Positions 42,560 through 54,533 are shown, counted from the stretch's first letter. The stretch is 64,000 bases of DNA from Glandiceps talaboti (GCF_964340395.1 NC_135571.1:7655453-7719452), one strand, 5' to 3'. The notes: generated from the sequence alone by a model not told the origin. A program made the numbers and translations.

Positions 42560-44640
42560 TTTCAAATGCTAAGCTTTATTCAAGCATTGGTGTCGCAATG
42601 TAAAGGCAAACTTCGGAATATGATTGAAAAATTAGGTATACAAAACATCTGTCTGGTAGAGCTACAAATGTATAAAAAAGTTGGTCCAGAATGAAAAACT
42701 GATCCCACGTAATCCACTTATAAGATAACACTAACGTGATGACATGGGATTGAAACATACCCCTTTAAGCTATAAAGAAGGCCTGTAGTACATATTACTA
42801 GCATACACTTGTTTGTTAATGTTATCTAGAATATTTGCATGGCATGATACACAGTAGGCAGGACATCCGTGTTGCATACCAGGTAGTACACATCCCTACT
42901 TACATTGTCACTATGTGAGAGATCTTGGAGATCATTACTTCACATTTTGTAAGTAGTAATTTCCTGCTACAATGCATACACAAAAGTGAAGTGAACCTTA
43001 AGTACTTTGACACAAAGAATCTGACCTTTGACCTTTTGGTATATTTTTTTTACAGAAATGTCAAGGATTTGAGCAGATTTAGAATTGTGACAAGACAATC
43101 TCTGACGCCATTGAAACTTTCCATTGTTTTCTGCACTTCTAGAAGTCTGTTCATGTTTTCTTAATATATTTTCATTTCCTTGATCTGTTCTTGAGATTTT
43201 ATAGCCTACATCATGTACATGAGTTCATCCCACCTTCTTAATCCCCAAGGTACTGACACGCCTTTGTCAAACATGAAATTACATTATTACCATTACAACA
43301 TCTCGACATTCCATTATTTGTGTGTACATAGATTTCATTAGTACAAGAATTGGTTTGTCTGCTAGCAAATTTGATTAATTACTAGTATACAATTTACAAA
43401 ATTGTTTTCACAATGGGTGATTTCATACCTTGATAACACAGCTGAGTGAAAATAAATGTTACACAATGACCACATACTTGGATTTACAATATTAATATGG
43501 CAACTTAGTGAAACAATATATTCTTCACCATATGTTGGATTTCCTGGTCTGTTTACAGATGTGGGCAATCTGAGAAAAAGGTAGCATGTTCACTTCACAA
43601 AGGCAAAAGTTTAACAACAAAATTTGTGGTTGACGTCAGTTCATTTTTTTCAAATGTTACTTCCTTCAACATAAATCATTATATTAAGTACACGCTTTCA
43701 GTTTTCCATGACTTGAACATCACAATACCAACAATGGCATATTATAATATAACACCTTGGACATTTTTCTTTCCCTAAATACCTTTTCTTTTAAGAAGTT
43801 TACATAGCAAAATAATGTATTGTTATGCAGATTATGCTCCCCTTTATGAAGATAGGGATATTGGGTGGAACCCTCGAAGTGCTGCATGTCTGAGAGGAAT
43901 CCTGTATCCCGTGTGTCTGGGATCTGCCAGCTGTCTGTCATATACAAACATCCAGTTTCCGCTAGGATCTATGGCAACGCATTACAGAAAGTGTGCATCA
44001 ATGTTTTTGTGTTGTGACTGTTTGCCTTTGTCGTTAGTATCAATGGAATTACGTTAGGAATTCCAGTTTTATTGTTTGTATTTCAAGACTAGTTGTCTGC
44101 ATTAGTTGTTAAAACATTACATGTTATGACCAATTCTCAACGGAGTGTCATTTGATAATGTTGACAGACCTCCCCCCGTTAGTAACATCAACATCAGATT
44201 TCAATATTCAAAGCTCAAGCTCGATATCCCAACGGAGAAACGTCACCCTTTTCCTGTGTTTACGAATTTCACACACTACAGACACTACTCTTGAAAGCTA
44301 ATAGTCTGTCACGGACAGGGGCTTACAATCTAGCCAACTGTTATTTCCTGTTAAAGGGACTACTCGTACGTCGAAAGCTTTCCAATTTCTAGTTACGTAC
44401 GGTGTACTACGAGTGTTGTGTTTCCAACATACCGGTACAACGTTTCAAATTTATAAACGTTGGGCATTCCAACGTTACTTGATGCACGTCATGTACATTC
44501 AGACCTACCACGTCTACGCCATTGCGTTGGTAAATATCCAATCATAAGTAAACCGTACACTAGTATTTTTAATTTACACGATCGTACATTGATATGATGC
44601 GCCATCTTGAGATTTGATTCAGTCTGAAGTCTAACTAAAC
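42560..44640. other. Upstream of the Tubby coding exon; no exon supported
   Basis: No recognised gene. A minus-strand stretch near 43990-43850 reads PSGNWMFVYDRQLADPRHTG before a stop; it looks protein-like, but I cannot assign it, and no clean splice sites frame it. Confidence 0.35.
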
Positions 44641-44651
44641 GAACGGCTTAC

Positions 44652-44677
44652 CTGTACAGATCTTCCCGATGATACAT
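44652..44677 (-). CDS. Possible alternative first coding exon of the Tubby gene
   Basis: ATG at 44677-44675, eight codons (MYHREDLY) and two extra bases, then a consensus gtaagc donor. This is the same phase as the first exon at 41033, so it would also splice in frame to 30795, giving [14 protein letters not shown]. Two first exons would fit the alternative promoters known for TUB. It may instead be a non-coding 5' exon. Confidence 0.35.
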
Positions 44678-46092
44678 AATTCGGTACCACGCTGCACTGA
44701 CAGGTAGTTAAGACGTTGGTAGCTGTCATGTACTGTACCTGGAGATCTCAATTACGCCTGTTGACGTCGGAAATTTGAGAAATTTTTCACAAATTTCAAC
44801 TGCAAATACGGAAATTCGGTAGATTTCAAGATCCTCCAGGTATTTCCAATGGCGACTTCAATGCAATGATATGATTGGATAGAATTATTCACATGGTATG
44901 ATTGCTAGTAGTTGATTGGCTTACTGGACTCTATGTCCCTGTGGACCTTTTGAATAGTGACGTCACCAATAACACAACTAATTTACATAATACAGTTCAC
45001 AGCCAGTCGACGAGTCGTCGAGTCGTGATCTTACGACGTACTCATAACTTTTTACGACGAAGCGAAAATAACGAGGACAAATCAATAACTATTGTCCTCC
45101 ATTTTCTAACCTCGTTCTTGATATCAACTTTTCAATTCTTCACTATCATAACAAAAAAAATTAATATTTAAATTAGTAGTTTATTGTGTCACAGGTTAGT
45201 ACTAGTAGCGCAGGTCAGGTGACAATGAATAAGCATAAATGTGTAACCTAGGTGACGAATAAATAATAATATGATGTTGGGATAAATAAATATAGTCACT
45301 TGGGACCATGATCACATGCTGATGTTAATTGTCTATTAATAATGCAGTGTTAATTACTCCGAAATGTTAACACCTTTCGTACCGTATATTCACATTGTGT
45401 AGGACTTTAGCCAGGGACTGTAGACAGACCGCGATACCGTTTATTGTTTCACTGTCCAATTTTATCTAAAACTCATCAACTATATAAGTACAAATAAATA
45501 GTTTTTATTGCTGGGTACTATTTTGTCTTCACAAGTGTATCATGTAACATGTACTTCAAATCCGTCCTGTGTTGGATAGAGAGTAAACAATAGATGAGTA
45601 AATATTTCCATTTTCCGTAGATGAGTAAACATTTTAGCCATTTTCCGTAAAGTCACGACAGGCTAGGCTAGGCGCGCGCGGGCGTGAGTGAAGGCCCGGA
45701 GTCTCGTTCACAAGAAAAATAGTTCTCGACACAATAAAAGTTTCGTGATTTCTCATTTATATTATGTTATATCAGGATAATCTAACTTGATATTACAAGC
45801 GTATAGAAAATTGATAATTACATTTGGGTACACCTTGGAGTAATTATATACTGTCAGTATAATTACTCCAATTAAGGGTACACAATAGTAAAATTGTACG
45901 TCTTTGAAAATTCTCACTTTTTCTTGAGTCTCTTCTTTAAATTAAAAAAAATAAAACAGTGATTTCTATTTGATGTAACCGGGGTCGGTGAGCTCATCAT
46001 CGATAAAAAAGGAAAACATGAATAGTGTCACGATCAAAGAGTTAAAGGGCCTTATTCAATATCGGTACTAAGATAGGGAGCCATTTCTCAAA
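44678..46092. promoter_or_regulatory. Head-to-head interval between Tubby and PIH1D1
   Basis: The interval runs from the possible upstream Tubby exon to the PIH1D1 ATG, about 1.4 kb. CpG-rich patches occur at 44990-45065 and 45665-45705 (ggcgcgcgcgggcg). No TATA box is clearly placed. It is a likely shared promoter region. Confidence 0.4.
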
Positions 46093-47784
46093 ATGGCGGC
46101 CTCCGACAACAGTTTGTTGGGGACGGAGCTTGGAGACGAAGAAACCGAGGCATTATATCAAAAGCTACTCCTTCAGGTACGATTTATGATGCTAGATAAT
46201 GTGCAATGTTATTGTGTCTACATGAGGGCTCAAAACCAGTAAGCACAGAACATGTGCAGAATTTGAAATACCAACTAAAGCCCTAGTCCGTCGAGGCTGT
46301 GATTTGAATACGGAGTCAGATTTTGTTGGTACATGGAAGTATAACCCACTTCCATGGTTGATATTACTCCCGATCAAATACAATACCTTACCGCTAGCTG
46401 CATAAATTGTAGCTGTGTTTTTATTTACATATTCTTTTGTCTATCATATTTTGTGTGACTCAACCATTTCTCGTTTTACTTTTTATTTCGGCGGAGCGAA
46501 ACCACAGTACTGCATCTGACTCCGTACTCGATTCCTCCTCGATGTCCGTGCAATCATAGACCCTCCACCAACAATTATGAATCAATCACTATCATGAGTC
46601 CCCCTCATAATAACACACTCAGGCTAATTCAACAGGAATGGGAAACCGTTTGAACTATTATTATAGTAATTAATAATAAAATGGCCTATGACAGACATGA
46701 TGAGAACCTGTCAATGTACGTACTAATAATGCAAATCCCTGTCGTTACAGCTGTATGTTCAGTTCATATACATCATGGATCTATCTCAATAATCTAGCAT
46801 GTATATGTAGTCTGATCATGTATCATTTGTTCTATTTCCAGGCTAGCGAACTCATCATGTATTTGTTCCTCTCTATTTCCAGGCTGTTGAACTGATCATG
46901 TATCATTTATTCCTATTTCCAGGCTAGTGAACTGCAGGGTTTAAATCCAGAGCAAGCACCAGCATTCAATACAGTGGCCCCAGAACCTGGATTTTGCTTG
47001 AAAACTAAAAATGGCGATGGAGAAAAAGTGTTCATTAATATCTGTCAATCACCACAGGTAAGATTTTTCTATATCGCTGTCAGACAACCATTTCTCACAA
47101 TTCAAATATAATCCTAATGTGAAGTGAGCCTTTGAAAAAGTGTGAACAGTTTAAAGGCCAGGGTTTTAATCCCAAGTTCTCACAAAAGTGTTACAATGTA
47201 TCTACATCAGTGGAACCTTAAATTACCGGTACATTTGTGACATTTTCATTTGAAACGTATGTGATTTTACTTATTAGAGGGACCGTATAATTACTTGTAA
47301 CTTTTACATGCTAGTCTCGCTGCCAGACTCATGACTATCTGTTTATGTCTGCCGAGCGGCTTAGCAGCCCAAGAAGAGAGGGTCTTCTCGTGGCTGCGCT
47401 GCTCGGCATACATAAACAGATTAGGGACGAGTCTGGCAGCGAGACTATTTACACGCCTGCTGTACACTTTTTATTCTGATTTAAGAATTAGAATGTTTAC
47501 CCTAAGGATTATCCCATGTTATTTTTGCACCTGAGGGAGTACTATAAAATTGTGTATTGTTTCTTAGATCCCAGCACCACAAGAGGTTTCAGAAGCACAG
47601 CTAACAGTACTATTAGATGCAGACCACAGTGACTATCGTATACCTATGAGTATTGGTGAACCTCATGCTGAACTTGACAAAGGTAAATCAAATTTTATAC
47701 AATAATGGTACATTTTTATTTTATCACAACTGAACCTGTTCAAGATTTAGTTTTAGTGTAGGGATCTCTCGGCCTCTGTATGTG

Positions 47785-47817
<33 letters not shown>

Positions 47818-50800
47818 ACGTCTGCATGTAAGTTTGTGGCTTGGGTTGAAAAATATTGCCAATTTAGAATGCTTTGACTCATACTTTCAGCATATAGACA
47901 TGGGTTGTCGTGAAGTAGAACGACCAGAGTATATAATCCACATTTTCTGTTCAAAGAAAATAACTTAGCTTGAGTATGGTTTAATATATTTTGTTTTCTA
48001 ATCTACAGGTGGTAAAGGGTGTACTGCATATGACGTAGTTATCAATCCATCATTTTTAGACAAAATTAACGACAATATGATGTTCCAGGGATTCTTCCTC
48101 ACAGTTTGTCTACAAGGATTAGAACATAAATATGACATGTCATTAGATAGAAGTAAGTATTGTCATCTTTTAATGGTTTCGTTGAGGGCAGTAAGCAGGT
48201 CAAATCTACTAGGGTTCCCCAGTCATTTTACTAGGGTTCCCTACATTGTACTGGTGTTTTCGTTGAGGGCAGTAAGCAGGTCAAATCTACCAGGCTTCCC
48301 CAGTTATTTTACCAGGGTTCCCTACATTGTACCAGTGTTTTCGTTGAGGGCAGTAAACAGGTCAAATCTACCAGGGTTCCCCAGTCATTTTACCAGGGTT
48401 CCTTACATTGTACCAGTGTTTTCGTTGAGGGCAGTAAACAGGTAAAATCTACCAGGGTTCCCCAGTCATTTTACCAGGGTTCCTTACATTGTACCAGTGT
48501 TTTCGTTGAGGGCAGTAAACAGGTAAAATCTACCAGGGTTCCCCAGTCATTTTACCAGGGTTCCTTACATTGTACCAGTGTTTTCGTTGAGGGCAGTAAA
48601 CAGGTAAAATCTACCAGGGTTCCCCAGTCATTTTACCAGGGTTCCTTACATTGTACCAGTGTTTTCGTTGAGGGCAGTAAACAGGTAAAATCTACCAGGG
48701 TTCCCCAGTCATTTTACCAGGGTTCCTTACATTGTACCAGTATTTTCGTTGAGGGCAGTAAACAGGTAAAATCTACCAGGGTTCCCCAGTCATTTTACCA
48801 GGGTTCCTTACATTGTACCAGTGTTTTCGTTGAGGGCAGTAAACAGGTAAAATCTACCAGGGTTCCCCAGTCATTTTACCAGGGTTCCTTACATTGTACC
48901 AGTGTTTTCGTTGAGGGCAGTAAGCAGGTAAAATCTACCAGGGTTCCCTCGTCATTTTACCAGGGTTCCTTACATTGTACCAGTGTTTACGTTGAGGGCA
49001 GTTAGCAGTTAAAATCTACCAGGGTTCCCGCAGTCATTTTGCCAGGGTTCCTTACATTGTACCAGTGTTTTCGTTGAGGGCAGTAAGCAGGTCAAATCTA
49101 CCAGGGTTCCCCAGTCATTTTACCAGGGTTCCTTACATTGTACCAGTGTTTTCGTTGAGGGCAGTAAGCAGGTCAAATCTACCAGGGTTCCCCAGTCATT
49201 TTACCAGGGTTCCTTACCATAATTCGCCACGTCAGTGCAGTAAGGTCGTATCTGCCTATGCAATTGCATAGCAGACATGACCTTTCTGCACTTACGTGAC
49301 AATTTATGGTAGATTGTATGGGAAACTGTGCAACTTTTACCCCTTTCCCCCTTTCTGTTGCCATGGTTCCCCAACCTTAGCAAAAACACTGCCTTTTTCA
49401 TGTCAGATTCAACAATTGAATGTGTTCATGACATTGCTATATACAGCTGAACAGGAAACACTCACCTGAACTCTGAACATTACATGTACATTTATTGATC
49501 AATTTGGCAAGCTGATCTTGTTCATTAGAGCACTTATACTGATTCAAAGTCCTTTGTTATCCTTTTGTTTTTACAGATTATGTAATTTTAAAAAATAGAA
49601 AATTTCTCGGTACTCCGCCTGATCATTTTATCCGCACCAAGTCGAAACCTAGAATACAGGAAGTAGACACTGATGGAGCTGATACGCCCGAGGAAAAATC
49701 CAAAAAATTGTTGATTACGGAAATTGAAGATTCAAAAGAAAACAATGCAAATAAAGGTCCTGAACCGGAATATCTTATATTAAGGGAACCACCAGAGGGT
49801 CATCCGGAATTCTTGGTTGCTGAAATCCAACTTCCAAAAGTGGTAGGTCAAAGTTCAGCCTCGTTCACAGCTGAGTAAAATATATCACTGGAATGAGGCT
49901 GAAGAGCTAGCTCAATATTAGAGTGTAGACTTTAGCAAATCAAATAGACTGGTCAAAGTTCAAATTACTGAGTGATATTCAGTTTTAAGTTCTGAAATGT
50001 ACAATTCAAGCCTTGCTGCTGTCACTGTTTCCCGAATTGCGAAATTCCTGGGCAAGATTTGAACTGTGTTTCCGGACTTATCAACCAGACAGAAAATTAT
50101 TTGCATATTATAATAGTTTACATTTGTAATATATTTTACCACAATGAAGTTATGATAACACTGTAGACTTTATCACCTCAGTACAGTCCTATTCAAACAA
50201 TCAACACCAAGTGTGGTATCTGATAACAGGCGGTCATAAAATAGAAATCTTGTGTTCAATCGCAGTCTAAGGTTCAATCCATTGTATTGCAAGGTTGTCT
50301 ATAAAAATAGTGTGCATAGTAAGGTCAACTTCACTCAGTCTAGATTATAGCCATTGTATTTTACAACATGTAACATTTGTAGACAAATATATGAATTGCA
50401 ATCGTCACATACATCTTACTCCTGCTCATTTTTTTTTTTGATTTTCAGAAATCTTGTAAAACGTTGACACTAGATTTAGGAGAAGACAGAATATTACTTC
50501 ATGCCCATCCCAATAATTATCACTTGGATATTTATCTACCCTATGATGTTAATCAAGAGGAAAGTGGTGCACAGTTCAACAAACATACAAAGGTAAATGT
50601 CGATGTATGTACAAGATAGGCTCAAATAATCAAACATACATCAAAAGATAAACCAAGTTGTACATGATCAAACAGAAAGTAAAGAATTTATTCTTTGGTT
50701 GTTTTTAATCATGTCTACTTTATGATAGAGGAAAATGGTGCACAATTCAACAAAAATACAAACTTAGGTAAATGTTCATATATGTATAATGCAGGCTCAG

Positions 50801-51828
50801 ATAATTAAACATACATCAAAGATAAACCAAGTTGTACATGATCAAACAGAAAGTACAGGATTTATTTTTTGGTCGTTTTACATCATGTCTACTTTATGAT
50901 ATCGAGCCAGAGGAAAGTGGAGCACAGCTCAACAAACACACAAATGTGGTATCTCAGTAACATTTTGTTCCAAACAAGAATATGAACACCTGAAATTTGC
51001 AGTTGAACACTACAGTCACTGTGCACAGATTGACCCACTATTCAGAAAACATGACCTTACAGACATTTAAGCCTAATAGTGGATATACTAAATCCTGAGC
51101 TGGTCTACTGGGCTTCAATTTCATTTTTCAAGCGCCCAGGTCAATCAATGGCCCAGCCAAAGAGCCCAGCTCAGGTTTTAGTACACATGTATGACGCATA
51201 ATTGGTGACTGGAAGTATGTATCGCCCTCTATCAATGCCTAAAGACTAATGTCAGATTAGGATTAAAACTGTCAAATTCAAAAGAGATTTCTGTGCTTCC
51301 AAAGGCTTGCTGTAGATAGCTTTTTGATACCATACAACTGGGCTATTGTGTGGTGTATTTTGACATTCTTATTGGCCTCTAATAAAATGTACTCAATAGG
51401 CCATACCAGACTACAAATGGGAAATTGAGAATACAGCGCCCTCGCTCAAATCGGGGTATCATCACCTCATAGTACTGATTCTTTTAGAGCTTTCTCCCTT
51501 GGTATTCTGTAGAAGTGTAAATCAGGGATGTTTTTTGTATTGTTCAGACATCGAGGAAAGCAGCAGTGCTCTATGATAACAGAGTAACCTATACCATGTA
51601 TACCCCCACACAGACAGGAAGTAGAGCGCCACCATGGCAAATTTTTTAAAGGCCTATTAGTGTAGTCAGTTATTACATGTTGTCTGGCGTCATGAAATTG
51701 GACAAACTACACTCTCTTTTACAAGATCATTCTTATGACAAAATAATATAACAACACATTGTATAACTAATAATATGTCTCTTGTCTTTCAGGTGCTGAC
51801 CTTGACATTACCAGTCCAACCCATATAG
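46093..51828 (+). CDS. PIH1D1: PIH1 domain-containing protein 1, complete, 7 exons, 307 aa
   Basis: Known role: adaptor of the R2TP co-chaperone complex (RUVBL1/2, RPAP3), linking HSP90 to assembly of snoRNPs, RNA polymerase II and PIKKs. Exons: 46093-46176, 46923-47057, 47568-47682, 48009-48152, 49577-49842, 50449-50592, 51793-51828. All GT-AG, all phases agree, total 924 bases. Start: first ATG in aaaATGGCGGCC. N-terminal PIH domain (about 45-175): PGFCLKT...EKVFINIC, RIPMSIGEPHAELD, GCTAYDVVINP, GLEHKYDMSLDRNYVILKNRKFLG. Lys55 and Lys63 align with the human lysines that bind phospho-DSDD/E peptides. C-terminal CS-like domain (about 235-307): LVAEIQLPK, LTLDLGEDRILL, YHLDIYLPYDV, LTLPVQPI. 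Human protein is 290 aa; the linker here (EEKSKKLLITEIEDSK) is longer. Intron 4 holds an 81-bp minisatellite. Confidence 0.97.
46808..46932 (+). repeat. Three tandem copies of the exon 2 splice acceptor
   Basis: ctatttccag followed by gct(ag/gt)(c/t)gaact occurs with AG ending at 46841, 46882 and 46922 (spacing 41 and 40 bp). Only the third keeps the PIH1D1 frame; use of the first or second would reach a stop (tga or tag) within 18 codons. Confidence 0.9.
47313..47446. mobile_element. 134-bp hairpin element in PIH1D1 intron 2
   Basis: Arms agtctcgctgccagactc and gagtctggcagcgagact are perfect inverted copies, and pairing continues with tctgtttatg / cataaacaga and gccgagc / gctcggc. GC-richer than its surroundings. 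Probable MITE. Confidence 0.88.
47783..47960. repeat. (TG)n run and family C flank fragment
   Basis: TG dinucleotides at 47783-47817. Then 47865-47960 matches, in reverse, the flank of family C elements (tgggttgtcgtgaagtagaacgacc, given here in part). Confidence 0.7.
48177..49214. repeat. 81-bp minisatellite, about 13 units, PIH1D1 intron 4
   Basis: gttgagggca recurs at 48181, 48262, 48343, 48424, 48505 and onward every 81 bp. Each unit also holds two half-similar words (taccagggttccccagtc and taccagggttcctt). Because 81 is a multiple of 3, one frame stays open and runs on from exon 4 through the donor, but splicing at gtaagt (48153) gives the conserved protein. Confidence 0.95.
49215..49311. 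mobile_element. 97-bp palindrome at the end of the 81-bp array
   Basis: taccataa...cacgt.agtgcag.aaggtc pairs with gacct.tctgcact.acgtg...ttatggta around the centre tatgcaattgcata. It directly adjoins the last 81-bp unit. Confidence 0.85.
50536..50960 (+). repeat. Two decayed copies of the end of PIH1D1 exon 6
   Basis: The exon segment from ctaccctatgatg to the donor gtaaatg, plus about 110 bp of intron, is repeated at 50715 and 50889 (offsets 179 and 174). Copy 2 keeps gaggaaaatggtgcacaatt and a gtaaatg; copy 3 keeps gaggaaagtggagcacagct. Each has lost part of the coding frame. Confidence 0.88.
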
Positions 51829-52120
51829 TGTTTTATAAGGCATTTTCAAGAATGAGTCTGAAGTCATCCAGTTTGTGTACATTTTTTTCACGGCTATCCA
51901 TCCATACATTGTATTTATTTACCTATACAGTACATTATACCATGCACAAGCCAAGTTATTGTCTTTGAACAGAAAATATGGATTATATACCCTGGTCATT
52001 CTATGTCACAACAACCTGTGTCTACGTCACTGGTTCTGCGGTGCTTGAAATATGAGTCAAAGCGTTTTAAATCGTTATTTTCCTCGATTTTGCATGAATT
52101 ATGATCAAGAAAGTTTAATT

Positions 52121-52273
52121 AGATTATTCCCCAATATCTTTCTTCATTCAGCCAGAAATACTCATGACCTAAGGGTTGTCACTACTCATCAAGTGACTCG
52201 TAGAGACAAAGCCCCTTAGGTCACTCATATTTTCCTTGGCCAAAACGAAGAAAAATGTTGGGGAACAATATCT
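52121..52273. mobile_element. Foldback element family C
   Basis: Hairpin with tttcttcattcagcc, gacctaagg and then ccttaggtc, tttccttggcc, gaagaaaa. The flank at 51937-52060 (ataccatgcacaagccaag, gtcattctatgtcac) belongs to the same family. Downstream of the PIH1D1 stop, probably inside its 3' UTR. Confidence 0.85.
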
Positions 52274-52380
52274 TTTCCACATGAACCCTTCCTCTTGTTC
52301 AGATCAAACACAAAATAAAACTCAAGATGAAAGTGATTTTTACACAGCATTGTTTGCTAGGATTGTACATGTTGATTTGA

Positions 52381-52386
52381 AATAAA
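52381..52386 (+). promoter_or_regulatory. Candidate PIH1D1 poly(A) signal AATAAA
   Basis: AATAAA 553 bp after the PIH1D1 stop, followed by T-rich sequence. Plausible only. Confidence 0.35.
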
Positions 52387-52576
52387 TTTTTGTATTATAC
52401 ATTTACTCAACATGGTTGTCAATATCTTGTGTATGTCACAGGGAACTGGAGAAATATAAATGAAAATCGTGGTAAGAAGGAAGAAGCATAAGGTAGATGA
52501 TGAATGTTTACATATCTGATGGGATATAAATGTGGTTGAGTAATTTACACCTTATGTGTACTGATAACAGCTAAAG

Positions 52577-52860
52577 ATGTATGTGTGTATGTATGTGTTT
52601 TAAGTATTCTGTGTATGTATATACGTACGTACGTACGTATGTATTGTGTCTATGTATGTATATGCATCATGTGTCTGTATGTGGCTATGTATTTATGTAT
52701 GTACATTTTTTTGTATGCATGTGTACATGTGTGTGTGGATGTATGTACGTATGTTTATGTACTGTGTATGTATTTATGTACTATATGTATGTGTACGTGT
52801 GTGTGTGTATGCATGTATGTATGTACATGTACATACATACGCATGTATGTGTGGGGTATA
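52577..52860. repeat. Degenerate TATG/TACG microsatellite
   Basis: Interrupted tetranucleotide array between the convergent genes PIH1D1 and AMN1. Confidence 0.9.
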
Positions 52861-53314
52861 TATGTAATTTAAACCATTCACACACACACAGTCTGTACTC
52901 TGAAAGAAAAAGAATAATACGCCAAAGTTTTGACAGTATACATCGAATTTAATTGCATTACCTAACGTCCACAGTACAGTAATATCATTTTTTCAATATT
53001 TACAAGTACGTGTAGTGAAAACATTTTTTCTTTGCAAGTATTGGAATTATTTACAAAATAACACAAAATCTTATCTTAAAATACAAAGTGAATATAGAAT
53101 AGGAAACTTGTTGAAATACATGACTTGAAAACACAAAGAGTACTATTATACCATGCATGAGCCAGATTCAACTTAAAAATACGGAATGTATACTCTGGTT
53201 GTTCTACGTCACAACAACGCGTGTCTGTCATTGGATCTGCTGTGTTCAAAATATGAAACACTCAAAATTGTCTTTACTTTCCCCGATTTTATAAAAATAT
53301 TACTGGCGATGGTA

Positions 53315-53466
53315 TTTTATTCCCCAATATTTTTCTTCATTCAGCTGGAAAATACTCGTGACCTAAGGGTTGTCATTACTCGTCCAGTGACTCGTAGTGA
53401 CAAGGCCCCTTAGGTCACTCATATTTTCCGTAGCTGAAAGAAGAAAAATATTTGGTGATAATATCT
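53315..53466. mobile_element. Foldback element family C
   Basis: Most regular copy: tttttcttcattcagctgga, cgtgacctaaggg, then ccccttaggtcac, ttttccgtagctgaaagaag. The family flank precedes it at 53150-53250. Confidence 0.88.
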
Positions 53467-53702
53467 AATTATACCATGCACAAGCCAAGTTGTATGCATT
53501 CAAACACAAAGCATAGGATTTATTTTTTTAATTTTTCTCTATTTTTTTTTGTAGTTTTAAAAGACAAATGAAAATAAACAGGTCTTGTAAATTTATAAAT
53601 ATGATGTAATTTGAACAAAATATAATCAAGATTGATAACTGGACGGAATTTTTAAACTTGGGTGTAAAGTATATTCTTAGATAGTCTGTACGGTACGCTG
53701 TG

Positions 53703-53760
53703 ACAGGGCGCCCTCACACATCGGTCAACCCTTTTCAAGTACAGAGCAGGGTAGTGACAA
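53703..53760. repeat. Dispersed repeat fragment, second copy
   Basis: Shares gggcgccctcacacatc and caacccttttca with 19322-19375. Confidence 0.6.
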
Positions 53761-53854
53761 GCCATATCTTTCATTCACATTCTTAGATTATATGGAATAT
53801 AATTTTGTCATTATAAACACTCAAGACAAATCTCCTTTTACATATTAAAAGTTA

Positions 53855-54015
53855 AAGTGGCTATAATGAATGAGGATTTGGTATTTATAAAACAATTTTA
53901 TCATGGCTTCCAACTTGTAAAATCAATGTGAAACAACATATGCAAAGTTTGTGTTTGTAACTCAATACATTGCAAAAAGCTAAAAAGTGTGTGCAAAATG
54001 TTTGCTATTGTACGT
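53855..54015. mobile_element. Foldback element family A, half copy
   Basis: Left arm and the palindromic centre (attgtacgtacaa) are present; the right arm is absent and replaced by other sequence. The mirror case of the half copy at 966. Confidence 0.75.
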
Positions 54016-54084
54016 ACAACTGTTTTGTATATGTGCGCCTATCCAGACATGGTAACAAAAGAAGTACTGGTAACTCACCCTGTC

Positions 54085-54160
54085 TGTGAGAACCCCCCCC
54101 CCCCCCCACACACACACACACACCCGTCCCCCTGTCTGTGATAACCCCCCACACCCTATA
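54085..54160. repeat. C-runs and (CA)n with local duplication
   Basis: ccctgtctgtga followed by a C-run occurs twice, separated by a CA run. This gives G-rich sequence on the minus strand. Confidence 0.85.
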
Positions 54161-54369
54161 CTACTGTACATGTAAATGCCATTGAAATGGATGTTAGTTC
54201 TGCAGTGTAACAGTGACAATACAATTTAGAACAAAAAATATGGAATATATACACTGGTCGTTCTATGTCATGACAATGTGTGTTTACGTCACTGGTTCTG
54301 CTGTGTTTGAAATATGACGTTCAAAATTGCCATTACTTTCCCCAATTTTTCTTTAATATTTCTGGCGCT

Positions 54370-54512
54370 GATATAATTATGTTATTCTCCAATTTCTTCA
54401 TTCAGCCAGAAACTATTCATGGCCCAAGGGTTGTCACTACGAGTCACTACACGAGTAGTGACAAAGGCCCTTCTTTGGCTGAACGAAGAAAAACATTGGG
54501 GGATACCATCTA
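54370..54512. mobile_element. Foldback element family C
   Basis: cttcattcagccagaaacta...gtcactacgagt pairs with actcgtagtgac-like and ggctgaacgaagaaaa. It ends only about 20 bp from the AMN1 stop codon, so it lies in that gene's 3' UTR. Confidence 0.82.
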
Positions 54513-54533
54513 AACAGACTAATATACCACTGA

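Noticed and set aside
48077-48445. 122-aa frame running from PIH1D1 exon 4 into SLRAVSRSNLPGFPS repeats
   Set aside because: Exon 4 has a consensus donor at 48153, and splicing to 49577 restores the conserved PIH1D1 protein.
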